NCBI RefSeq assembly: GCF_025630775.1
Contig: NZ_JAOSZE010000020.1
Location: 1-64,000 of the forward strand
Origin: Actinoplanes sp. KI2
Lineage (GTDB): Bacteria > Actinomycetota > Actinomycetes > Mycobacteriales > Micromonosporaceae
Direction of reading: 5' to 3'
Length of the DNA: 64,000 nt
A model generated the notes under the pieces. That model made no database searches and had not been told where the DNA came from. It saw only the letters and a list, made by a program, of their open reading frames with translations. Below are positions 42,101-49,516 of this stretch, piece by piece (position 1 is the first letter of the stretch; the number at the start of each line of letters is the position of its first letter). The position numbers and the translations under genes are program-made.

Positions 42101-42907
42101 ATGTGTGGCGTGGCGATCGAATCACGCGACCTCACCGTTCCCAAGCATAGACATCGAGCGAATCCGTACCCTTATCACGAGGGCAACCGGTCAACAAGTA
42201 CGCACCCGCGCACCATTGAATACGAAGAAGAGGTAAAGGACGCCGGGCGCGGCGAAGCCATTCAGGGGCTTACCCGCGACGTGCTCATTCACCGTTCGCT
42301 CGAAGTCTCGCCGAACGGCTTCATCACCATCGTCAGCATCATCCAGGGTGTGGCGCTGGCACTCCTCGCGCAGAACACATTCGAGAAGCCGTCCGTGCTG
42401 GTCGTCGCACAGAGCGTGGCGCTCATGATGATTTTTGTGGTGGTTTTCTACTTCTACCTGACGATGAGCGTGATGCTCCGCTGGGCGCCGAGCTTCCTGG
42501 ACAGCTTCCTGCCATTCGCGATCGCCGGCCTGGAGATTCCGCCGGCGTTCTTTCTCGGCAACGCGGCCGGGTGGAGCATGTGGCTCGCCGCGCTGTGGTT
42601 CGTGATCGTGGCCGGCCTGTGGACGACCGCGAAATGGTCGCCACCCTCGCATTTCGGCCGGCGGCGACTGGCGCACACCCGATGGCACCAACTACAACAC
42701 GAGTTGCAACTGAGCGCGAGTTGCGGCGGCTTCGCGGTGGCGTTCTGCGGGCTGCTCGCCGCGGCCGTGCCCGCGGGCCGGCTCGCCTTCGGGCTGCTGA
42801 GCACGCTCACCGTGCTGGTGACGGTCGGCGTGGTGGTGTGGCGGATCGAGATCCGGTCCGCCCAGATCCACTCGATCTACCGCGTTCACCGGCCGCCTTT
42901 CAACTGA
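42101..42907 (+). CDS. Membrane protein of unknown function
   Basis: The ORF of 268 aa starts at ATG 42101 (CGGGG upstream), but the N-terminal ~55 residues are poorly biased and the true start may lie further in, near 42230-42290. The protein then has about six hydrophobic segments: GFITIVSIIQGVALALLAQ, VLVVAQSVALMMIFVVVFYFYL, SFLPFAIAGLEIPPAFFLG, MWLAALWFVIVAGLWTT, CGGFAVAFCGLLAAAV and LAFGLLSTLTVLVTVGVVVW. I do not recognise a family. The upstream 200 bp are A+T-rich, compatible with a promoter or transferred DNA. Confidence 0.6.
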   Translation: MCGVAIESRDLTVPKHRHRANPYPYHEGNRSTSTHPRTIEYEEEVKDAGRGEAIQGLTRDVLIHRSLEVSPNGFITIVSIIQGVALALLAQNTFEKPSVLVVAQSVALMMIFVVVFYFYLTMSVMLRWAPSFLDSFLPFAIAGLEIPPAFFLGNAAGWSMWLAALWFVIVAGLWTTAKWSPPSHFGRRRLAHTRWHQLQHELQLSASCGGFAVAFCGLLAAAVPAGRLAFGLLSTLTVLVTVGVVVWRIEIRSAQIHSIYRVHRPPFN

Positions 42908-42941
42908 CCAGAAGGCATTGCGCTCCGTGGCGACGCGGCCT

Positions 42942-42955
42942 ACGTTAACGTTCAC
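42942..42955. promoter_or_regulatory. Possible LacI-type operator upstream of the GH54 gene
   Basis: TACGTTAACGTTCACATC includes the perfect palindrome ACGTTAACGT (42942-42951) and the overlapping TTAACGTTCA element, whose central AACGTT is typical of LacI-family sites. It is 100 bp before the GH54 start. It differs from the CebR-type site, so another sugar regulator is likely. Confidence 0.35.
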
Positions 42956-43054
42956 ATCAACGTCCTTCACTGTCTTGTCGGCGACGCTCCCCCGGCGTAC
43001 GGGAAAGGAGGTTTTGCCTTTTTGCCTTGTCCTTTCGCCACGGAAGAGGTCACC

Positions 43055-44599
43055 ATGGCAAACCCCCGCTCGCGCCGGGCGCTGCTCGCGGTCGCCGCCA
43101 CCGGCGTCCTGGTAGCCGGCCTGTTCTCCGCCGCCGGCAGCGCACAGGCGGCCACCACCGGGCCGTGCGACATCTACGCCTCGGGCGGCACGCCCTGCGT
43201 CGCCGCCCACAGCACCACCCGGGCCCTGTACGGCAGCTACACCGGTTCGCTCTACCAGGTCCGGCGCGCCTCCGACAACGCCACGACGAACATCGCGCCG
43301 CTGAGCGCCGGCGGCGTGGCCAACGCGGCCGCCCAGGACTCGTTCTGCTCCGGCACGTCCTGCCTGATCACGATCATCTACGACCAGTCCGGCCGGGGTA
43401 ACAACCTGACCCAGGCGCCGCCCGGCGGCTTCAACGGGCCGGCGGCCGGCGGCTACGACAACCTCGCGAACGCGACCGCCGCGCCGATCACGGTGGGCGG
43501 CCACCGGGCGTACGGCGTCTTCGTCGCGCCCGGCACCGGGTATCGCAACAACAACACCAACGGGATCGCCACCGGCGATGCCGCCGAGGGCATGTACGCC
43601 ATCTTCGACGGCACCCACTACAACGGCGGCTGCTGCTTCGACTACGGCAACGCCGAGACCAGCAGCCGCGACACCGGCAACGGCCACATGGAAGCCATCT
43701 ACTTCGGCAACATCAAGGTCTGGGGCTACGGCACCGGGAACGGTCCGTGGATCATGGCTGACCTGGAGAACGGCCTGTTCTCCGGGGTGAACGCCGGCTA
43801 CAACTCGAACGACCCGTCGATCGGCAACCGGTTCGTCACCGCGGTCGTCAAGGGTCAGCCGAACCACTGGTCGATCCGCGGCGGCAACGCGCAGTCGGGC
43901 TCGCTGTCCACCTTCTACAGCGGCGCGCGACCGAACGTGTCCGGCTACAACCCGATGCACAAGGAAGGCGCGATCATCCTCGGCATCGGCGGCGACAACA
44001 GCAACGGCTCGGCCGGCACGTTCTACGAGGGCGTCATGACCAGCGGCTACCCGAGCGACGCCACCGAGAACTCGGTGCAGGCGAACATCACCGCCGCCGG
44101 GTACGCGACCGCCGGCACGAGCACCGGCCCCGCGGTCGGCTCGACCATCTCGCTGCGTGCCACCACCGCGTGCTGCACGACCCGGTACATCAGCCACTCC
44201 GGCGCGACCGTCTCCACCCAGGTGGTCAGCTCGTCCAGCTCGTCGACGGCCAAGTCGCAGGCGTCCTGGATCGTCCGGTCCGGGCTCGCCAACGGCTCGT
44301 GCATCTCGTTCGAGTCGAGGGACACCGCCGGCAGCTACCTGCGGCACCAGAACTACCAGCTCTACCTGCACGCCAACGACGGCAGCTCGCTGTTCGCCAA
44401 CGACGCGACGTTCTGCCCGCAGGCCGGGATGAACGGCCAGGGCAACTCGTTCATGTCGAACAACTACTCGACCCGCTACATCCGGCACTACAGCAACAAC
44501 GTCTACATCGCCAGCAACGGCGGATCCAACGCGTTCGACTCGTCGACGCTGTGGTCCGACGACGTGAGCTGGGTCGTCACGTCCCCCTGGACGCCCTAG
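43055..44599 (+). CDS. abfB: Secreted alpha-L-arabinofuranosidase, GH54 with C-terminal CBM42 (AbfB type)
   Basis: The 514-aa protein starts at ATG 43055 with AGAGGT upstream. A Sec signal peptide (RSRRALLAVAATGVLVAGLFSAAGSAQA) is followed by the GH54 catalytic domain (residues ~30-345): GPCDIYASGGTPCVAAHSTTRALYG, CCFDYGNAETSSRDTGNGHMEAIYFGN and GIGGDNSNGSAGTFYEGVMTSGYPSD, blocks that match fungal AbfB. The C-terminal AbfB/CBM42 beta-trefoil contains TTRYISHSG, SFESRDTAGSYLRH and TRYIRHYSNNVYIASNGG, which bind arabinofuranose. It releases arabinose side chains from arabinoxylan or arabinan. The gene has its own promoter region and ends in a strong hairpin. Confidence 0.93.
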   Translation: MANPRSRRALLAVAATGVLVAGLFSAAGSAQAATTGPCDIYASGGTPCVAAHSTTRALYGSYTGSLYQVRRASDNATTNIAPLSAGGVANAAAQDSFCSGTSCLITIIYDQSGRGNNLTQAPPGGFNGPAAGGYDNLANATAAPITVGGHRAYGVFVAPGTGYRNNNTNGIATGDAAEGMYAIFDGTHYNGGCCFDYGNAETSSRDTGNGHMEAIYFGNIKVWGYGTGNGPWIMADLENGLFSGVNAGYNSNDPSIGNRFVTAVVKGQPNHWSIRGGNAQSGSLSTFYSGARPNVSGYNPMHKEGAIILGIGGDNSNGSAGTFYEGVMTSGYPSDATENSVQANITAAGYATAGTSTGPAVGSTISLRATTACCTTRYISHSGATVSTQVVSSSSSSTAKSQASWIVRSGLANGSCISFESRDTAGSYLRHQNYQLYLHANDGSSLFANDATFCPQAGMNGQGNSFMSNNYSTRYIRHYSNNVYIASNGGSNAFDSSTLWSDDVSWVVTSPWTP

Positions 44600-44609
44600 C
44601 CCACCCCTC

Positions 44610-44645
44610 GGGCCGCCCGGGCCGGTCATGGGGCCCGGGCGGCCC
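44610..44645 (+). terminator. GC hairpin terminator after the GH54 gene
   Basis: A perfect 14-bp stem (GGGCCGCCCGGGCC and complement) with an 8-nt loop begins 11 bp after the GH54 stop. It separates this gene from the EACC1 gene that follows. Confidence 0.82.
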
Positions 44646-44669
44646 TCCATGTCGACTAGGGTCGATGGC

Positions 44670-45026
44670 GTGGACGTCTCGATCACGGCGGGCGACGCGG
44701 AGGCGTTGCGAGGGCTGCGCACCTGGCTGGCCGAGGAGGCCGCGCTGCGCGGCCGGGTCACGGCGCGGGAGTCGCCGCCGCCGGAGGGCACGCTCGGCCC
44801 GCTGCTGGAGGCGCTGGTCGTCGCGGTCGGCCCGGGTGGCGTGGCGGTCGCGCTGGTCACCGGCCTGGTGTCCTGGCTGAGGCAACAGCGTGGCGATCTG
44901 ACCGTACGGGTCGAACGGCCGGACGGCGGATCGTTCGAGCTGTCCGCCCAGCGGGTCAAGGGGCTGGACATGGCCGCCGTGCGCGCCGAGGTCGAGCGTC
45001 TCAGCGACGAGATCGACCCGGGGTGA
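44670..45026 (+). CDS. EACC1 (effector-associated constant component 1) protein
   Basis: This ORF of 118 aa starts at GTG 44670, with AGGG eight bases upstream; ATG 44649 gives seven more residues but overlaps the end of the hairpin region. The sequence has the pattern of the EACC1 family: DVSITAGDAEALRGLRTWLAEE at the N-terminus, LLEALVVAVGPGGVAVALVTGLVSWLRQQ (probably one membrane-associating helix) and TVRVERPDGGSFELSAQRVKG at the C-terminus. EACC1 is a constant partner in the NTP-dependent conflict systems described by Aravind and co-workers, where it is thought to couple sensing with the effector. The stop overlaps the caspase gene start by 4 bp (GTGA), so the two are made together. Confidence 0.88.
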   Translation: MDVSITAGDAEALRGLRTWLAEEAALRGRVTARESPPPEGTLGPLLEALVVAVGPGGVAVALVTGLVSWLRQQRGDLTVRVERPDGGSFELSAQRVKGLDMAAVRAEVERLSDEIDPG

Positions 45027-48000
45027 CCGACCTCGCCGGCCCCGGAGCCCGTGCGCTGGTCATCGGCACCGCGCGGCACACCGGGCCGACGCTGCCGCCG
45101 GTCCCGGCCGCGGCGGCGAGCGCCCGGGCGTTCGCGGCCACGCTCACCGAGGTCTGCGCGATGGCGCCGGGCAGCGTACGGCTGCTGCTGGATCCGCCGC
45201 AGGCGCGGGACATGGCCGAGGCGGTCGCCGAGGCGGCCGGCGACGCGGAGTCGGTGCTGCTGCTGTACTTCGCCGGGCACGGCCTGCTCGACGAGTCCGG
45301 CGAGCTGCACCTGGCCGCGGCCGGAACCGACCGGCTCACCCCCGGCCTGAGCGATCATCAGGCGCTCGCCTACTCCGCGGTGCGAAAGGCGCTGGCCGGC
45401 TGCCGGGCGCCGGCCGTCGTGCTGATCCTCGACTGCTGCTACTCCGGCCGGGCCCGCACCCCGGGCGCGGCCGGACCGGTCGGGCCGGGCTACACCCCGC
45501 CCCCGGTGCACGGCGCGTACGTGCTCGCCTCGGCCGAGAATCTCGCCACCGCCCCGCCCGAGGCCGAGCTCACCACCTTCACCGGCGAACTGGTCGCGCT
45601 GCTCACCGACGGCGACCAGCGGGCGGGCCGGCTGCTCACCCTCGACGTCGTCCACGAGCGACTGCTGAGCCGGTTGCGCGCCGCCGGTGCCCCGCTCCCC
45701 CGCCGGCAGAGCGGCGACACCTCGGGTTCTCTGGTGCTCGCCGTCAATCGCGCCACGCCGGAGCGGACGCCGGACGCCGAACCGCCGGCCGAGGGGATCT
45801 GCCCGTGGCCGGGCCTCGCCCCGTACGGCGCCGAGGACGCCCGCCTCTACTTCGGCCGCGACGAGCTGACCGGCAAGCTGGTCACGGCGGCTGCCGAGGC
45901 AGGCGCGGACGGCCGGCCCCTGCTCGTCGTGGGTGCCTCCGGCTCGGGCAAGTCGTCGCTGGTGCAGGCCGGCCTGCTCGCCGCGGTGCACCGGCCGGCC
46001 GCCGTGCTCACGCCCGGCGAACACCCGCTCGACGCCCTGCCCCGCGCCGCACCCGGCTCGATCGTGGTGGTCGACCAGTTCGAGCAGCTGTTCACGCTCT
46101 GCCACGCGGCCGCCGAGCAGACGGAGTTCCTCGCCGCGCTGACCCGGCTGGCCGCGGATCACCTGGTGGTACTCGCGCTGCGGGCCGACTTCTACGCCCA
46201 GGCCGCCGAGCGCCCGCAACTGCGGGCGGCGCTCGACCACCAGTTCCTGGTCACCCCGATGACCCCGGCCGAGCTGCGAGCCGCGATCGAGGGCCCGGCA
46301 TCGGTGGCCGGCCTGCGGCTGGAGGGCGCGCTCGCCGACGTCCTCCTGCACGAGCTGGGCGCGGGCAACCGCCTGCCGCTGCTGTCCCACGCGCTGTGGG
46401 CGACCTGGCGCAACCGCAGCGGCAACACGCTGACCGAGAGGGGCTACGACGCTGCCGGCCGCATCGACCGGGCGGTCGCGACCAGCGCCGAAGAGGTCTA
46501 CGAAGGACTGGACGACGCGGCCCGCTCGGCGGCCCGCCGCCTGCTTCCGCGACTGGTCCAGGTGGGCGAGGAAAACCCGGATACCGTACGCCCGGCCGCG
46601 CGCGACGAGTTGCTGCACGCGCTGCCGGAGCCGGACGCGGGGCGGCGGGCCCTCGAGGCGTTCACCGCGGCCCGCCTGATCACCCAGGACCGCGACACGG
46701 TCCGGCTCGGCCACGAGGCGCTGCTGCGGGTCTGGCCGAGACTGGTCGGCTGGCTGGACGAGGACCGCGACTGGTTGCGCACCAGCCAGCGGCTGGCCGC
46801 CGACGCGGAGGCCTGGCGAAAGGCGGGCCGGGACCCGGCCCTCGCCTATCGCGGCAGCCGGCTAGCGGCCGCGCGGGAGGGCGCCCGATCACGGGCCGAC
46901 GTCCCGCCGGTCTCGGCCGAGTTCCTCGCCGCATCGGAAGGCCTGGCCCGCCGGGCCGCTCGCCGGTTACGCGCGGGCATCGCGACCCTGGCGGTGCTGC
47001 TCCTGGTTGCGGTGGCCGGTGCGGCGGTCGCGGTGAAGTCGCGGCAGGAGGCCCTGGCGCAACGGCGGGAGGCCCTGGCTCAGCAGGAGGCCGCGGAAGC
47101 GGCGCGGAATCGGGCCCTGTCCCGAGCGATCTCCGCCGATGCGGCCCGGATCCGCAACGATCAGCCCGGCCTCGCCAAGCAGCTGGCGGCGGTGGCGTAC
47201 CGGATGGACCCGGCCGAGGGCACCCAGGCGCTGCTGAACAGCCCGGGTGTTCCCGGGCAGCTCGCCACCGCCTACCCGGCGTTCGACCTGGCCGAGAACG
47301 CCGCCGGAAACCTCCTCGCCCTCGCCACCGGCCAGGCCCTGATCCTCTGGGACGCCACCACCAGCAGCCCCCTGTCCCGGATCGACTCGCTGTTCACCGG
47401 CCCGGTCGCGGTCTCGCCGGACGGCACGCTGCTGGCCGCCGCGGTCGGCCCGCTCAGCGGCGCGGACCCCACGACGGCCGGGAAACCGCAGATCGAGCAG
47501 CCTCGGCCAACCGTCCGGCTGTGGAGCATCGCCGACCCGCGCCGCCCGCTTCCGCTGCCCGACCTGCCGACCGATACCGCGAGCATCACCACGCTCGCCT
47601 TCTCGCCGGACGGCCGGCTCCTGGCCGCCGCCGGCACTGGCGGCCGCATCCATCTGTGGGACGTCGGCCAACCGGCGCCCCGCAAACTCCCGGACCTGAC
47701 CGGGCACCGCGGCCGGGTCGACTCGGTCACCTTCGCGCCGGCCGGACACCTGCTGGCCGGCAGCGGCACCGACGGCACCGTCCGACTCTGGGACCTGACC
47801 GATCCGGCGCGTCCGGCAGCCCGGGCCCGGCTCACCGGCTCCACCGTCGCGCTGTCGAGCGAGGTCCGGATGATCCAGCACCGGGTCGCGTTCGATCCGA
47901 CCGGCCGCCGGCTCGCGTTCGTCGTCAAGCACCACACCAACGAGTCGCCGGCGCTCTACGACGTGTCCGACCCGCGTCGCCCGAAGCCGGTCTTCCAGCA

Positions 48001-49405
48001 GCCGGCCGACGACGACTGCGAGCGCGTGTACGGGATGCTGCTGACCGCGGACACGCTCGTCACGTCCTGCGAGCTCGGCTACGTGCAGACCTGGGTGCGC
48101 GGGCGGAGCCTCGACCCGCGCACCGCCGGGCAGTCGATGCTGCGCACCGCGAAACGGATGCCGACCACCACCGGCGGCGCCCTGCGGACCGGGGCGGTGC
48201 TGGCCCGGCCGGAGGTCGACGGCCGGCGGACGGTCGCGGTGGCAAGCACCAGCGGCGTGTTCCTCTGGGACGTCACCGACCCCAGCACGTCCGGCGGGCT
48301 CGTGACCACCGTCGACGGGCCCAACGGATTCTTGATCCGGGTGCAGTTCAACCCGGCCGGTCCGCGGCTGATGGCCGAGGCTAGCGGGCGGGACGGCGCC
48401 CGGCTGCTCGACGTCGCCGACCCCGCCGATCCGCACCTGGTCGGCACCATCACGTCGACGCCTCCGAACGACCTGTACCACCAGGAAGCCGGCGGAGGGC
48501 TCGCCTTCCGGCCGGACGGCGCGGTCGTCGCCGCCACCAAGATGGTGAACCACCGTCCGCACGTCCTGCTGTTGTCGACGAGCGCACCCGGCGGGCCGCC
48601 GCTCGGCGAGATCACCACCGGGCTCGAGTACGGCGCGGCCGCGCTGTCCTTCTCCGCCGACGGGAAGCTGATCGCCGTCGCCGACCACGAGCGCGGGCCC
48701 CGCGCCACCCCGCCCTCGGTGAAGATCTTCGATGTCGGCGACCCGGCTCACCCGCGCCTGATGTCCTCGATCCCCAGGGCACTGACCTGGGACCTCGCGT
48801 TCTCGCCGACGAGCCGGCTGCTCGCCGTCTTCACCGCGAACGAGATCGTCCTGCGGGACCTGGCCGATCCCGCCCATCCGCGGGAATTGCCGTCCTACCG
48901 GTTCCCGGCCGGGACCGACCTGCCCAACGGCGTGTTCACCCCGGACGGCAAGACGCTGATCGTCAGCGCGAACACCCGGCTCATCCGGATCCTCCCGATC
49001 GGCGCGGACGGCCTCACCGACCCGCCACCCGGCTCGCCGACCGAGTTCACCGGCCAGGCACTGAACGGGAGCCGGTCGCTCGCGATCAGCCCCGACGGGC
49101 ACCTGCTCGCCGTGCTCGGCAACGAGGACGCCCATCAGGTCGACCTGTGGGACGTCTCGAAACCGTACCTGCCCCGCCTGCAGACCTCACTGGACGTGAC
49201 CGACGTCAGCCCTCTCGACGCCGTGGCGTTCAGCGCCGACGGGCGGTTCCTGGCGGTCAAGGACGGCGAGGAGGTCGGCATGTGGTCGATCGATCCGGAC
49301 GTGTCGGTGCGGACGCTGTGCCGGCTGGCCGGCGATCCGATCACGAGGCAGCAGTGGGCCCTCTACGTCGGCGAGCAGCCCGCGTACCACCCGCCGTGCC
49401 CGTAA
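45023..49405 (+). CDS. Caspase (EACC1-associated) - nSTAND NTPase - TM - WD40 effector/sensor protein
   Basis: The 1460-aa protein starts at GTG 45023. Residues ~10-245 form a caspase-like domain with the catalytic His86 in LYFAGHGLLD and Cys139 in LILDCCYSGRA. A nSTAND NTPase follows (~258-640): CPWPGLAPYGAEDARLYFGR, Walker A GASGSGKSS (K310), Walker B IVVVDQFEQLF (D351), RADFYAQAAERP and LPLLSHALWATW. One membrane helix lies at ~649-671 (AGIATLAVLLLVAVAGAAVAV), then a coiled segment rich in RQEALAQ, then WD40-like blades to the end (such as LAFSPDGRLLAAAGTGG, VRLWDLTDPA). The likely action is NTP-dependent caspase activation on sensing a threat, leading to cell death or growth arrest. Confidence 0.92.
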   Translation: MTDLAGPGARALVIGTARHTGPTLPPVPAAAASARAFAATLTEVCAMAPGSVRLLLDPPQARDMAEAVAEAAGDAESVLLLYFAGHGLLDESGELHLAAAGTDRLTPGLSDHQALAYSAVRKALAGCRAPAVVLILDCCYSGRARTPGAAGPVGPGYTPPPVHGAYVLASAENLATAPPEAELTTFTGELVALLTDGDQRAGRLLTLDVVHERLLSRLRAAGAPLPRRQSGDTSGSLVLAVNRATPERTPDAEPPAEGICPWPGLAPYGAEDARLYFGRDELTGKLVTAAAEAGADGRPLLVVGASGSGKSSLVQAGLLAAVHRPAAVLTPGEHPLDALPRAAPGSIVVVDQFEQLFTLCHAAAEQTEFLAALTRLAADHLVVLALRADFYAQAAERPQLRAALDHQFLVTPMTPAELRAAIEGPASVAGLRLEGALADVLLHELGAGNRLPLLSHALWATWRNRSGNTLTERGYDAAGRIDRAVATSAEEVYEGLDDAARSAARRLLPRLVQVGEENPDTVRPAARDELLHALPEPDAGRRALEAFTAARLITQDRDTVRLGHEALLRVWPRLVGWLDEDRDWLRTSQRLAADAEAWRKAGRDPALAYRGSRLAAAREGARSRADVPPVSAEFLAASEGLARRAARRLRAGIATLAVLLLVAVAGAAVAVKSRQEALAQRREALAQQEAAEAARNRALSRAISADAARIRNDQPGLAKQLAAVAYRMDPAEGTQALLNSPGVPGQLATAYPAFDLAENAAGNLLALATGQALILWDATTSSPLSRIDSLFTGPVAVSPDGTLLAAAVGPLSGADPTTAGKPQIEQPRPTVRLWSIADPRRPLPLPDLPTDTASITTLAFSPDGRLLAAAGTGGRIHLWDVGQPAPRKLPDLTGHRGRVDSVTFAPAGHLLAGSGTDGTVRLWDLTDPARPAARARLTGSTVALSSEVRMIQHRVAFDPTGRRLAFVVKHHTNESPALYDVSDPRRPKPVFQQPADDDCERVYGMLLTADTLVTSCELGYVQTWVRGRSLDPRTAGQSMLRTAKRMPTTTGGALRTGAVLARPEVDGRRTVAVASTSGVFLWDVTDPSTSGGLVTTVDGPNGFLIRVQFNPAGPRLMAEASGRDGARLLDVADPADPHLVGTITSTPPNDLYHQEAGGGLAFRPDGAVVAATKMVNHRPHVLLLSTSAPGGPPLGEITTGLEYGAAALSFSADGKLIAVADHERGPRATPPSVKIFDVGDPAHPRLMSSIPRALTWDLAFSPTSRLLAVFTANEIVLRDLADPAHPRELPSYRFPAGTDLPNGVFTPDGKTLIVSANTRLIRILPIGADGLTDPPPGSPTEFTGQALNGSRSLAISPDGHLLAVLGNEDAHQVDLWDVSKPYLPRLQTSLDVTDVSPLDAVAFSADGRFLAVKDGEEVGMWSIDPDVSVRTLCRLAGDPITRQQWALYVGEQPAYHPPCP

Positions 49406-49516
49406 AGATCGATAGTTAGACAATCCTCTATTTTGGATGTTCGGCCCATGCCGGGCGGCCACCTCGTGCGATCCGATCCAGAAGACCGGTAATAACCGTT
49501 CGACCTAGGAGGGACC

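Noticed and set aside
42692..46714. A very long open frame (over 1300 codons) on the minus strand
   Set aside because: It lies antisense to the GH54, EACC1 and caspase genes and shows the Arg/Gly/Val-rich composition of shadow frames in GC-rich DNA.
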